Shown: positions 37,709 to 50,080 of the stretch, piece by piece
How positions within the stretch are numbered: the first letter of the stretch is position 1
How the letters are laid out: each line of letters starts with the position of its first letter
From: Eopsaltria australis
Taxonomy: Eukaryota; Chordata; Aves; Passeriformes; Petroicidae
DNA: 64,000 bases
Direction: 5' to 3'
Assembly: GCA_034509425.1 (NCBI GenBank)
Contig: JAVTVJ010000851.1
Location: 496,001-560,000 of the forward strand
Made by a program: the position numbers and the translations under genes
The notes under the pieces: generated by a model
Database searches by the model: none
Seen by the model: only the letters and a program-made list of their open reading frames with translations
What the model was told of the DNA's origin: nothing

Positions 37709-40700
37709 ATGCTGAGCACGGAAAGTTTCGCAGGGGCGAGAGCCCTGGGAGAGGAATCGCTGCAGATGTGGGACCTCAACAAGCGGCTGGAGGCGTATCT
37801 GGCCCGCGTGAAGTTCCTGGAAGAGGAGAACGAGGTGCTGCGAGCTGAAATCCAGAGCACCAAGAGCAGCCCGGCCGGGGACTCGTGGCGGGTGAAGTAC
37901 GAGGAGGAGCTGCGAGCCCTGCGCGATGCGCTGGATCACGCCTTCAGGGAGAAGTGCACGGCCGAGCTGGCCAGGGACAACCTCTACGAGGAGGTCCAGC
38001 AGGTGAAAAGCAGGTGCCAGAAGGAGCAGGCAGCCCGAGAAGAAGCTAAGAAACAGCTGTCCTTGAGCAGGAAGGAGCTGGAGGAGGAGAGGAGAGCGCA
38101 GATCTGGCTGAAGGAGAGAGCTGTACAGCTGGAGAAGGAGGTGGAAGCCTTGCTGGAGGTGCACGAGGAGGAGAAAGCAGGGCTGGACCAGGAGATCGCG
38201 AGCTTCTCCCACAGCCTGGAGAGCTTCCGCTGTGCACCGGTGGCTTTCCAGCCAGTGGAGGTGGAGGATTACTCCAAGAGGCTCTCGGAGATCTGGAAAG
38301 GGGCAGTGGAGACCTACAAGACAGAGGTGTCCCAGCTGGAGGGCTCACTCTGCCAGGCCAAGGAGAACCTGTGGAAGGCGGTGGAGGACAACCAGCAGAG
38401 CCAGCTGCAGCTGCAGCACCTGGAGAAGGACCTGGTGGGGCTCAAAGCACGGAAGGAGATGCTGGAGGAGAGCCTGGCCCAGCAGTGGCAGGAGCAGCGC
38501 GGGGAGGCAGAAAAGTTCCAGGTGATTGAAGGCAGCAGGAAGGCGCTGGGTCCCTGGGGAGGGGGAGAGCAGGGGGCTGTGGGTGCCTGGATGGGTACTC
38601 AGGGCACATCCCTGAGCAAAGGGATGGGAGAGGTGGATGGAGGAGGCAAGACAGAGGGAACAAACCCCAGGGAAGGGGTGGACGGTGGCCTTGGATGAGC
38701 TGCAGATGAAGCTGGAGAGGGTGGGAGGAAGAGCAAAGCAGCTTGGGGACCGGCACAACAGAGACCCGGGGCCAGCCCGCTGCAGGGGAGCAGCACCCAG
38801 ACACCGGGTCCTTCCCACACCCTGCCCGGGACCGTGGCTCCGTGTCCTGCTGGGCTCCAGAGTCAGGATCCCGGGATAACGACAGCCTCTCCCGCTGCCC
38901 CCGGTGCGGGGTGCAGGCACCGGCGGGGGTGTGGGCAGCATAAACTCCGACCGACTTTGCTGCAGCTGCGATGCAACAGCTGCAAAAGTGATTCAGTAGA
39001 GGGAGGTGGAGGCGGGGTGGGCTGGAAATACCGGGAGCGGCGTGAACACTGCCCGGGGAAGGGTCCCTCTTTGTTCCAGGTCCTGGGACCAGCCATGGGT
39101 GTCCTGGGGCAGAGGGTGCCGCGGCCTCGGCTGCTCGCCTGAAAGTTGTTTCTTTCCCACGCCGGCGTCCCGCAGCCCTGAATCACCCCAGCCTCTCCTC
39201 CCTTCTCCGGCAGCCGTTTTCCCACCGCCTTTCAGCCCTGCTCATCTCCTTGCCCCATCCTCAGCCCCCCGTGCTAAAATGAGCGCCCAGGCTCATGTCC
39301 CTCAGTATCCTGAGGGGAGGAGCCGAGCCACCTGCCCCGTCCCAGGCTCGCAGGGACCGGCAGGGCTCAGACAGGGCTGGAGTGCCCCTGACCCCCCTGT
39401 GCTACCCGCAGCTGGCGATGGAGGCCCTGGAGCAGGAGCAGCAGAGCCTGCGGGTGCAGATCGCCCGGGTGCTGGAGGACAGGCAGCAGCTCATGCACCT
39501 CAAGATGTCCCTCAGCCTGGAAGTGGCGACCTACAGGTGAGGTTCCCGATGGGAACGGAGCTGGGGAGCGGCCGCTGCCCCGGCACGCTGTGTGCAGGGA
39601 GCTGGGGCCGAACTCGGCACCGCGGCAGGCACGGGAGGGTCTTGGCACAGGGGGGCTCGGGCACAGGGGGGTGTCGGGCACAAGGGAGGTCTCGCTAGGG
39701 GTAGCCCTGTGCCCCTTCCGCAGCCCTTCCAGATGGCCCCACACAAAGGCCGCCTGCCAGGGACTGGGGGGACAATTAGCATGAGAATAGGGGCTGTCCC
39801 AGCCCAGGCGAGGGGCCTCCCCGGCAGAGCATGATGTCACCCTGAGCGGACACTAATTCCGGGCACGGGGGGATGGGAGGGGAGACAGGAGCAAGGGGGG
39901 CTTCTTCGGTCCCTCTGTTCCCTCGCCGAGCCATGACAGGGCAGCACAATCATCTGTAGCCACTCCATGCCTCAGTTTACCTGCTTTGACGCTGCCTCAG
40001 CCCAACGGGGCGAGCTGGGGTGCGCAGGGAGCACTCAGCACCCTGCAGCACCCACCCTGCAGCACCGACCCTGCAGCACCCACCCTGCAGCACCCACCCT
40101 GCAGCACCCACCACGCTCCTCTCCTCCTCCAGGACGCTGCTGGAAGCAGAGAGCACCCGCCTGCAGATGCCAGCTGGGGAATTCAGGTTGGCCAATGGTG
40201 TCCGAGGTAAGGGACCCCTGGCACTGCCACTGCGTCACCCTGGGAGGGCTCGGGGAATGAGGCTGGATTTAGACACATTTTCCTGCATTTTCCTGGCAGC
40301 GGTTGCCCGGCTGCGATAGGAAGGTGCGAACAGCGGCCGGGGGCTCTTGGCACAGGGCTCACAGCCCAGATAAGGCTTATCTGCTCCTTCTCCTCGTTTT
40401 TTAATTCCCTGCCTTTCATGGGAAGGGCAGGAGCGGATCTGCCCAGCAGGACGGCAGGCTGTGGTAACAAGCTGAGCATTTCCTTTTTCCTCAAAACAAA
40501 AAAAACAAGGAAAGCTTGTCACCTGCACACTTTCCCCAGCAGCAGGACCTGACTGTGACTGCAGCTGGGCAGAGCATTGTCCCGGCCTGATGCTGAATCC
40601 CCTGGGTCCGCCAGCATCCGCTGCACTCAAGAGGGAGGAATTTCCCACTTTCCAAGAAGGAGCTGTTTAAAAATAGGAGAGGGGGCAGCAAGAGAAAGCC

Positions 40701-43700
40701 AGGCCACAGGGGAGGGCTGAGAGAGCCACGGAGCGGCTTCGTGCCCGCTCACGGCTCCACCTCACTCTTTGCAGATCTCAAACTGGAGGTGAGCAGCAGC
40801 AGCAGCAAACTGGTACCAGCGAGCCCTGAGAGCAGGCGGCTGCTGCCCCGAGACCACTGCACCAGCCCCTCCATCTTCCCCAGGGCAGAGGGGAGGGGGC
40901 AGCAAGCAAAACCTCAAAGTCACACCCTGACACCCAAGAGCCAGAGCCCCAGTGCCAGGGAGCTCCAGAAAATCAGCTCAGGCCTCCACGCTATGGCACT
41001 GCCAGCTGCCAGCAGGGCTGGGGGGCCGGGAGCTCCTGTCTGCCCCACACCCAGCCCTGCACAGGCAGGCAAAGCCGCCCCTCCTCTCTCCCCGGAGCCC
41101 CCCAGCCCCTCACCGCCAGAGCTGGGGAGCTCTGGGGGAGAGGGTCCTGCCTGGCCGGGGGGAGACAGGGCAGTGATGAGCCAAGGGACAGAGTGTCCTC
41201 TGCCCAGAGCCATGGGGGACACTCCCGATGCCAGCACAGAGCCCCTGGGAGTGGCGGCCGCCCGCAGGCTGCAGTACCCGGCCCAGCTGGTCAGCGAGGC
41301 GCTGGAGGATGCGCTCAAGGCAATGGAAGATGAATCTCAGCCCAAAGAAGAGCCCATGCTCAGCACCATGTGGGCCCCCCAGGATGCCCATGTCCCCAGC
41401 CCCATTTTCCCCACAGAGGCTTGTGGAGAGGCTGTGCCACAGGGGCCTGGGGAAGAGCAGGGCCCCTCTGAGGGCTCTGAGGATGGTGACAGCCCTGAAG
41501 CAGAGGAGAGGGTAGAGGAAGTCGTGCTCCAGGGACTGGGTGTGGAGAGCAGCATCCTGCAGGACAGAGCCGTGTCCGTGGCTGCTTCCTTGAGTGCCTC
41601 AGGGAGCCGGGAAGATTTGGGAGCGTGGGAGGACGAGGAGGAGGAGGTACCTGCTGTGCTGAGCCCAAGGGATCCAGAAGTAGAGGCCCAGGAAGGGGAC
41701 AGGGGTCTCCCTGGACAGACAGTGACTAGCTGGGAAAAGCCAGAGCAAGGGGAGGGCGGGGCAGAGACCCCAAGCACAGAGCCATCACACCCCTCAGAGG
41801 ATGAGGAGGAAGAGAGGGGACCCCGCAGCCCCTGCGAGGAGAACGGAGATTTCCAGGAAGAAGGAACAGATGTGCAAGAAGAGGAGAGTCTGCACAAAGA
41901 AGTGGAAGCTACTCATGCTGTTCTTGTGGAAAGCCACCTGGTTTTGCCCACAAATGGTCACCTGGAAGAGGACTTTGTTGATGCAGAGCAGGAAAGGTCT
42001 GAGCTGCAGAAAATGCCCATGTGTGAGATGGATCTGGCTGCAGAGAAGGAAAGAGGACAGGAGCTGTGCCCAGAGCAGAAGCCCTCGGGTGTCCATGAGG
42101 CCATCCCACCAGAGGAGGCTTTATTAGAAACTGAAGAAGATGCTGTGGGAGGGGAGGACACCAGCAGAGTGAAAGATGGTGAGGGAGAAAAGGGAGAGGC
42201 CAGCAGGGAGGTGCTGGGAGGAGAGGACCATGGGGTAGGAGAGGACCTCAGGGCAGGAGAGGACCTCAGGGCAGGAGAGGACTCTGAGTCAGGAGAAGAC
42301 CATGGGGCAGGAGAAGGCTCTGAGGCAGGAGAAGGCTCTGAGGCAGGAGAGGATCCTGGGACAGGAGAGGCTGTGGGAGGTGTCACCCTGGACTGGGAGA
42401 GCAGAGCCCCAGAGGAGCCTGAGGACCTGCAGGAAAGCAGCTCTGTGGAAGAGGGGAAGGAACAGGAGGAGCTGGAGCCAGGAGAGGAGCCCTGGAATGC
42501 GGGGGATGATGGCAATGGCCTAGAGCCCTGTCCAGAGGACTGGGAGGTGACAGCAGAGAACACAGAGGGAGTTTTGGGGACAGAAGAACCAGCCTGGGCA
42601 GATGACACCCTGAGCGGTGCGGGAAGGCTGGAAAGCGAGGCGAGAGATGGCACATCGCCAGCAGAGCTGGAGGAAGCCCAGGAAGATGATGAAGATGCCA
42701 AGAGCCAGGAGATGAGCCAGCAGCAGCCACTGCCAGAGGCTGAGCCGGCACCGGAGCTGGCAAGGCAGGAGCAGGAGGGCACCATGGCAGAGCCTGACCC
42801 AGCCCCTCCAGGTGCCCCTGAGCAAGGGGACAGACAGGCTGAGGCTCCAGAGGAGCCTTGGGAGGTGCAGGATGAGGATGCTGATGACAGGCTCAGCTCA
42901 GAGCTGGGGAAGGCAGAGAGCTCAGAGCCCGTGGCAATGAAGCAGGTGCCAGGTGACAGCGAGGAGAGTGGTGAGTGGGCATTGGAGGAGGTCCCCAGAG
43001 ACCCAGAGCCCACAGCAGGCACTGGCAGGAGGGTGGAGCTGGAGGACACCCTGCCGGACAGCACGCCCTTGCACCTCTACGAGGGGGAGATGCTGGCTGT
43101 GGGTGCACCCAGCCCAAACCCTCCAGAGGCTGAGGAGACCACGGAGGCAGCACCTGTGTCTGACACAGCTCAGGAGGGTGAAGGATGGCTGGAAGGGAGG
43201 GACAAGCCACCAACTCCCACCATGCCAGAGAGTCCTGAAGAGGAGGCAGGAGGGGCAGAGGTGGCTGCTGTGGCAGAGGGTGCTGAGGAGGAGGAAGGTT
43301 ATTTCATGGTCTCTGCTCCCAACCAAGAGGTGTCCAGCTCGGAGGAAGCTGAGATCTCCGAGGACTTTGAAGAAATTAAAGTTGAAGCAACTGAAGGCAG
43401 CCGAGATGATCTGGAGGCTCCTGGAGAAGCATCTCCAGTTCCAGAGGACAAAGCGCACCCCGAGGTTCTTGTCGGGGAAGCAGAGGAAGATATGGAGATG
43501 CCCACTGAAGAACCTGAGATGCCAAAGGATGAGGACAACATTGTTGAGCTGGAGGAAGGCCCAGCTGTGCCTGAAGCAGATTCCAGCTGTCTTGGGGCTG
43601 TGGGACCATTATCAGGAGGTACTGATGAGCCAGCCCAGGGTGCCACAGGCACCAGAGCATGGGAGGGACCAGAGTATTCAGAAGGTTTGGCTGCTGAATC

Positions 43701-44670
43701 AGATGAGGAGCTCCACAACACAACTGGGCTGGAGAGGGATGCCAGTGGAGCAACAACCCTACCAGGCTGCAACCTGGGGCTGGCAGGGCAGGATGAGGAG
43801 GGGGCAGATGAGGATGAGGAGGGGGCAAATGAGGATGAGCCCAGCATGGCTCTCCGTGACACTGCCGAGGCCACCCCTCCAGCAGGGCTCCAGACCCAGG
43901 CAGTGCCTGCTGAGGTGGAGCAGCCACTGGAAGAGCAGCCATGCATGGAGGAGGAAGCACTCGATAGTGACAGCCCTCCTTCACCCAGGAACGAGCAACC
44001 CCCCGAGGCCAGCCCACCTCAGCTGGGCTCTGTGCTGGAGCAGGGAGGTTTTCCAGAGGTGATTCCGGATATCCCTGACACAGCTGTTCTCTCTGCAGAG
44101 GTGCCAGTGGATATCATGAAAGACTCGGATATTTTGGAAATAGTTGAGCAGGCCCTGGAATTCAACCAGGAGCTGATGGGGGTGAGGGTGGCAGAGGGTG
44201 GGCAGCAGGGTCCTGGAAGGACCGAGCTCCCCCAGGATGCAGGGGAAGACTCCTCGCCCGCCTCATCCAGTGAGGAAGAGCCGACGGTGCAGGAGGCACC
44301 GGCAGAGGTGGTCCCAGAGATGGAGGGTCTGGTCCGGGCTGAGAACGGGCTGCACCGTGAGGCCAGTCTGGAAGACCTGGCTGAATTCACCGAGGAGGTG
44401 CCGAATGGCATCACCAGCACAGCACCAGCACAGGAGCTCCCCACAGAGACCGCAGACCCCTCGGTGGTGATGCCACCGCAGTCCCCCAGCCCTGGAGATG
44501 GCACTGCCACCAAACTGGGGGATGCCACCCTGAGGGGGAAGCACAGTGGAGCCAACCCCAGCCCCGTGCCCCCCACTCTGGGGGAGGACGTCCCGTGCCT
44601 CACACCCGACCAGTCACCAGCGTGTCAGCTGAGAGCCGAGCAGGAGCCCTGGTCCTCAGGGGACAAGTGA
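37709..44670 (+). CDS. NES: Nestin, complete
   Basis: Exons 37709-38521, 39412-39536, 40133-40206 and 40775-44670 join in frame to 1635 aa; human nestin has 1621 and also four exons. Nestin is a class VI intermediate-filament protein of neural and muscle progenitors that copolymerises with vimentin. A very short head is followed by helix initiation (LQMWDLNKRLEAYLARVKFLE), a rod of about 310 residues and helix termination LEVATYRTLLEAE (307-319). A long acidic tail of about 1300 aa lies almost wholly in exon 4, with the nestin motif LPDSTPL and the end WSSGDK (human WSSGED). The tail lacks the human-type LENEN repeats but has a run of six-residue repeats. An in-frame ATG at 37559 would add 50 residues of proline-rich sequence; I prefer 37709 because known nestins have almost no head. 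Confidence 0.93.
39772..39790 (+). promoter_or_regulatory. NES: SOX/POU composite site in NES intron 2, candidate neural enhancer core
   Basis: ACAAT (SOX type) is directly followed by TTAGCATGAGAAT, which fits a POU site, inside the second intron. Mammalian nestin expression in neural primordia depends on an intron 2 enhancer with adjacent SOX and POU sites. The position and the order of sites fit that enhancer, although I compared from memory and not by alignment. Confidence 0.6.
42230..42375 (+). repeat. NES: 18-base (6-residue) in-frame repeat in the nestin tail
   Basis: About eight tandem units encode AGEDLR, AGEDLR, AGEDSE, SGEDHG, AGEGSE, AGEGSE, AGEDPG and so on. Adjacent copies are nearly identical in DNA ('gcaggagaggacctcagg'), pointing to recent slippage or unequal exchange in the coding sequence. 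Confidence 0.9.
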
Positions 44671-45139
44671 CAGCAGTCGGGGGGAGCCCTCTGGTAGCCC
44701 CCTTCCTGCCAAAATCCAGTACCCCTACTTGCCCCACCACCCTCCTAATGCTTCCCCATCTCCCTTTGGTTTTTAACATGTTTGTGTGGATTTTTTGCAC
44801 CCCTTTTCAGAGTGAAGAACCACCAAGTTCCGTTCCACCCCACAGCCCACCCAAATTCGCATGCTTGCTCTGGGACCCCTCCTTCATTTTGAGCTTTCTC
44901 TGGGTGGGTTGCCGTGGCTGTATTTAATTTAAACTGTGTTTCCCCATCCCCTGCAATCTTCCCCCTTCAATTCCCCCAGTATTTGCCCCAGGAAGCCCAG
45001 TTGGAGCCTAGGGACGCCCCCAAACTGCACCCCGGGACTCAGCATTTTGGGGCTACATGACCCCAGAGTCCCCAGCCCCAACACGCCAACACTGGGGGCT
45101 GAGCCACGCTGGATGTATCCACTGCCTCGACATTAATTT

Positions 45140-45145
45140 AATAAA
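45140..45145 (+). terminator. NES: NES polyadenylation signal (AATAAA)
   Basis: AATAAA lies about 470 bases after the nestin stop codon and is followed by T/C-rich then G-rich sequence, as expected downstream of a cleavage site. Confidence 0.75.
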
Positions 45146-45344
45146 GTCTCCTCCTCCCACTCATGGCCCCGGCTCTCCTCACTCTGGGGGCAGGGGCAGC
45201 AGCCCCGGGGCAGGGCTGGGGGGGCAGGGGAGGGCACTGTTTGGGGTTTGGGGGAGGGGGGAGGTGATTGCACTTCCAGACTGCTTCTGGCTAGGAGAGT
45301 GCACTTGTGGCCATCCATCAGCATGGGCTGGGGACAGGGTCCGT

Positions 45345-45560
45345 GGAATGATGCTCCCCCATCTCTAAGACAATGCACATCCTGGAGCAACGGGGCCCCA
45401 GTCCCTGGGGTGATGCAGACCCCAGGGCGATGCCCCCAGGAGGATGCTCCCCCATTCCCTGGGGTTACGGACCCCCATCCCTGGTGCAATGCTCGCCCAC
45501 CCCCAGACCGATGGCACCCCCCCAAGGTGATGCTGCCCCATCCCCGGAGCCCCGCAGATA
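45345..45560. repeat. Minisatellite built on 'gatgctccccca..ccctggggc' (copy A)
   Basis: Six to eight degenerate units of about 26-30 bases contain 'ccctggggtgatgc' and 'gatgctcccccat'. The same family recurs about 3 kb further right. Confidence 0.75.
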
Positions 45561-46769
45561 CCACTCAGGGCTCGCTGCTGGCCAGGAGCTTCCCCAGCTT
45601 CCGCCTGGGCTGCCGGCAGGAGCGGGACGGGATGCCAGCCCAGCCCACCCAATGCCCGTGCCAGCGCCCGGAGCCGGGAGCCAACAGCACCAGCCGCTGT
45701 TCCTGCCCAGTCTGGGCAGGATGCCCACGGAACAACCGGCAGGTCCCGGCCCCGGGAGCTGCGGGAACCCCCGACACGGCAGTGGGGACCCCCTCACCCC
45801 AAGGGAGATGGGTTTCAGAGGGGCTGTGAGGAGCTGGTGGGGCTCAATCGCCCCGTTGTGCAGCCGGGCGTGGGGACGGCGCGGGAAGAGCTGCATAAAT
45901 CAGCCTCCAGCTGAAGAATGGGCTCCTTTATGCCGGGCAAAAGGCTGAGTCACCCCGGGCGAGGGGACACGGTGACTCGAGTGGCCATGGCATCCCTGGG
46001 CCCCGCCAGCCTCGCACCCACGGGTGTGTTCAGCATCGCTCATCGAGTGCCCCGGCCGGGCTGTGTGCCTGGCTGGCCCCGGCGCCCGATTTAGCTCAGT
46101 CACTCCCGGGCCAGCGCCCAGGGATGCTCAGAGCCAGGGACCGATAAGAACCCAACATTTAGCTGCCTTCCTTCTCTGCGAAGCCCCCGGCCCCCTCCCC
46201 TGTCCGAAGGCGGCAGTTTCCTTTTAAGGTGAAACTCCGACGGATCCAAACACCGTAATAAAAAAATCCCCCTCTGATGAGTTTAATCAGGCGCCGAGTC
46301 TGCGTTCAATCAGCCCCTGGCCCAACACACCTCGGGGTGCCTGGGCAGCATCAGCCCGGCAGCAGCTCCAGCAGCACCCCCCGAGCCCCCAGTGCCCCCC
46401 GAGGGGTCCCCAAAGCTCCAGGAGAGCGGTGGAGGATGTTGAGGAGGAGACGAGATGGCTCGGGCGAGGCTTTGCCATGCGGGGGGTGACATTCCTCCCG
46501 AAATTAATCCACATTCCAGCCGGTGCTGACAGAGTGATGAGGGGGCACAGATGGCGGGGGGAGGGGGAGCCCCTTCCTCCCCGAGGAGGAGGAGGAGGCG
46601 GAGGAGGATGGGATGAAGTGCCAAAATCTGGGAGTCAGACGGGGGGATGGGGGAGATTGCCGGGGACTTTGGAATCCGCTGGGGCTGCAGCCAGGAGAGT
46701 AAACCCTGGTGAGGCTCTTGCAGGTCTGGTGAGTGCCCGAAGGACTGTGCAGTGATGGGACAAGAGGGT

Positions 46770-47170
46770 TCCCACCAGCACCAAGTGTCCCCAACAGGAC
46801 CAAGTGTGTCCCTGACGGGACTGAGTGTATCCCAACAGGAGCAAGGGTGTCACTGATGGCACCAAATGTGTCCCCAACGAGAAAGCGTGTCCCCAAAGGG
46901 ACTGGATGTGCCCCAACAAGATCAAAGGTGTCATTGATGGGACCGAATGTGTCCCCAAATGGACTGAATGTGTCCCAACCGGCTTAAGTGTGTCACCGAT
47001 GGGATCCAGTGTGTCCCCAACAGGACCAAGTGTGTCCCCAGTGGGACTGAGTGTGTCCCCAACAGAACTGAACGTGTCCCTCATGGAACTGATCATGTTC
47101 CCAATGAGATCATGGATGTCCCTCATTGGACTAAGCGTGTCTGTCCTCTGTGGGACCCGGACTGTCCCTC
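46770..47170. repeat. ~21-base minisatellite (accaagtgtgtccccaacagg)
   Basis: About 19 head-to-tail units of 20-21 bases with the core 'gtgtccc'. A subset with 'tgtcactgatgg' recurs every three to four units, suggesting higher-order structure. Because the unit is mostly a multiple of three, three plus-strand frames stay open, but no gene is implied. Confidence 0.9.
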
Positions 47171-47788
47171 AGCACTGAGTGTGGCTACAACAGGACCAAA
47201 CATGACCCTGGGAGGGAACCGAACATGACCCTGGGGGCACACAAAGGTGCCCTACAACCACCCTGGCTGGGGCTGCAGCTCAGCCACACACCAGGCACAT
47301 CTTCCCTGACCCCAAATCCCATCAGACTCAACCAGAGTCTTCTGGGTCTCACAGGCAGCACCCACTGTCCCACCCCCAGCTGAGTGCACACAGGCTGATT
47401 TTGGGGACCACGCTGCGTTGGGGGGATGGAAAGAGAAATGGAGGTGCCCTACACTCGAACCCTGCTCACACCCAGGCATGAGCACCACGGGGGCAGGGGG
47501 TCTGGGGGCTGCAGCTCTGGGGGAGCTGCCGATTGTTGCCTGGGCTGGAGCTTTTAGAGCCCCTGGAGTCACCCGCAGCCCCCGCAGCCCCTGCACCCCC
47601 CGCAGCCTGGCCCCCCGCCAGCCAGGGAAGGGTTTTGTTTCCTTCCAGGCGGGGCGAGGGGAGTTTCAATGGAGCCCACACAAAAACTCCCTGTGGGGTG
47701 AGCCCGCGCCGGGACAGGGAGGGGGGATGAGGCGGGATGACCTCAGCGATGACTTCATTCCGCTCTCAGCTCCCAAAATTCATGGGAA

Positions 47789-47814
47789 CCTTATAAGGAA
47801 AGGACTAAAAATAC
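47789..47814. promoter_or_regulatory. CArG box plus MEF2-like site
   Basis: CCTTATAAGG at 47789-47798 is a perfect palindromic serum response element core. CTAAAAATAC at 47805-47814 matches the MEF2 consensus except for the last base. This spacing is common in muscle control regions. No transcript start could be assigned; the site is about 3.1 kb downstream of NES. Confidence 0.4.
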
Positions 47815-48369
47815 AGCGAGAGGGGCGCGGGCGGTCCCCGCTCCCCCTCCCCAAAATGAGCCCTTGAGGATGCTGCACTCAGGCGAGCAGGAGCCGCGCT
47901 GGGGCCACCAGAGCGCCGGGGCTGCTCCCAAAGGGGATGCACGGTGGGAACAATCGAAAGGGACCCCAAAATCCCCACGGGAGAGGCAGGCTGGTCTCCC
48001 GCAGGAGAGCAGAGCAGGGCTGTGGGCGTCACCCCAAGGAGGCATCGCCACCCCCCGCCAGCCCCGTCCCTTCCCGTGACACCTCCAGGGACGTGCCGGG
48101 AGCGGGCTGTGGCTCGGTCACCCTCTCGCCCGCCCTTCACCCGGGTCAGACCCCGGGAATAGCTCCCGCCGGCTAAAATCAGCTCTGCCCCGGCTTGGGG
48201 GGCTCGCCCAGCTGCCGGGTCGTGACCCCCCAGCAGCGCCCGTGCCCCAGCTCAGCGACAGCTGCTGCCAGTCCGGGGCGGTGCGGATGCCTGAGGCCGA
48301 GCCCGGGGCAATCCCGCCGGGAATGTGCGCCTGGGGCCGTCTGTCAGTCTCAGGGAGGATGGTGGGGTC

Positions 48370-48650
48370 CCAGCCGTGATGAATCCCCCTGGGATGATGC
48401 TCCCCTCATCCCTGGGGCGATGCAGCCCCCCAGAGCGATGAACCCCAATTCCTGGGGCGATGCCTTCTGTTCCTAGGATGATTAATCTCCCTGGGGCGAT
48501 GCTTTCCCATTCCCAGGGGGATAAATTCCTCCTGGGGCAGTGTTCCCCCATCCCTGTACTGATGACTCTCCCTGGAACAATGCTCCCCCACCCCTTGGGT
48601 GATGCTCCCCCGTTCCTGGGGTGATCCCCCCTCATCCCTGGAGCAATGTC
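48370..48650. repeat. Minisatellite built on 'gatgctccccca..cctggggcgatg' (copy B)
   Basis: About ten units of 26-30 bases share the words 'cctggggcgatgc' and 'gatgctccccc' with the array at 45.35-45.56 kb. Confidence 0.8.
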
Positions 48651-49369
48651 CTGCTGGTCCCAGTGTCCCAGCCCACCCCTGAGCTGACTCTCTGACCCTG
48701 ATCCCTGCACCATTACCTTCCCCAGATAGCTGGGGGAGCACAGGGAGCCCTGAGAACCCCGGCCCTTCCTTGGCCCCGGCAATCCCAGCCCGGGATGTGG
48801 AACAGGAGCAGATGGGAAAGTGCTGTGGCTGGGAAACCCCCCCCACACACACATGCCAGCATCGTGCCTCAGTTTCCCTTCTCATCCAGCCTGCCAAGGG
48901 TGAACCACAGGCAGGGAGGGGATGAGTCAATGATGGGGAGAGGAGAAGCCCCCCCAGAGCAGTCCCTGATTTTGGGACACCCATCTGCACCCCCCCATGC
49001 TGTGGGACATCAGGGATGGGGCACAGCGGGTGCCAGATGCTGCTCCAGCACCTCTGGACCCTGGCACAGGTGGCATTGGGACAATCGGCCTGTGTCCCGT
49101 GCCTCGGGGCAGACCCGACCCCTGTGGCCAAACCTGCCATGGGGCTGAGCTCCCAGGATCCAGTGTCAGTGCCCATGGGAGGTTCGGGGCACAGTGCCAG
49201 GCCAGGGGCACACAGTGGGGACAGGATGTGACAGCAGCCAGTCCTGAGTCACCGCCAGTCACCGGATCCAGCCTGGGAAGGGACAGGAAGGGCCCTTGGC
49301 TGCAGCACTCCTTGTCCCAAACAACTTCCACAGTGTTCCTGGGGACTCCATCCTGATCCCGGGCACTGT

Positions 49370-50080
49370 GTGCCCATTTTGGGGACTCCATTCCCACTTT
49401 GGGGACTTCATCCCCAGTTTAAGGACCCCATTCCCAGTTTAGGAACCATGTGGCCAGTCAGGGGACTCCATTCCCAGTTTCAGTACCGTTTTCCCAGTTT
49501 GGAGACCCCATTTCTACTTTGGGTACCATTTTCTGAGTTTCACAGTTTGGGGACTGTGTGTCCAGTTTGGGACCCCATTCCACATTGAGGAACCCTATGG
49601 GACTCCTTTCCCTGTTTGGAGACTCTGCTCCCAGTTTGTGAACCATGTGCCCAGTTCGGGGACCCCATTCCCAGTTTGGGAAACATGTGCCCAATTTAGA
49701 AACCCCATTCACAATTTGGGAACTGTGTGCCCAATTTAGAATCCCCATCCCCAGTTTAAAGGCTCCATTCCCAGTTTGGGAACCATGTGCCAAATTTAGA
49801 AACCCCATTCCTATTTTAGAGACCCCATTCTTAGTTTAGAGACCCCATTCTTAGTTTAGAGACCCCATTCTTAGTTTAAAGACCCCATTCCCAGTTTGGG
49901 AACCATGTGCCAAATTTGGAATCCCCACTCCCAGTTTAGAAACCCCATTCCCAATTTGGGAACTGTGCGCCCAATTTAGAATCCCCATCCCCAGTTTAGA
50001 GACCCCATTCCCAGTTTGGGAACCACGTGCCCAGTTTAGAAACCCCATTCCCAGTTTGGGGACCTCAGACCCTGCTCCTT
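49370..50080. repeat. ~20-base minisatellite (ggggaccccattcccagttt)
   Basis: Roughly 35 units of about 20 bases with a second-order pattern in which 'gggaaccatgtgcc' units alternate with 'gaccccattcccag' units. This is the largest array in the window. Confidence 0.92.

Noticed and set aside
41958..43064. 368-codon minus-strand frame and other frames opposite nestin
   Set aside because: Serine-rich antisense shadow of the acidic nestin tail (GAG/GAA read in reverse); nestin is the real gene.
46733..47228. Open frames with repeating TKCVPNGT-type peptides
   Set aside because: They result from the 21-base minisatellite being a multiple of three; there is no start context, splice sites or homologue.
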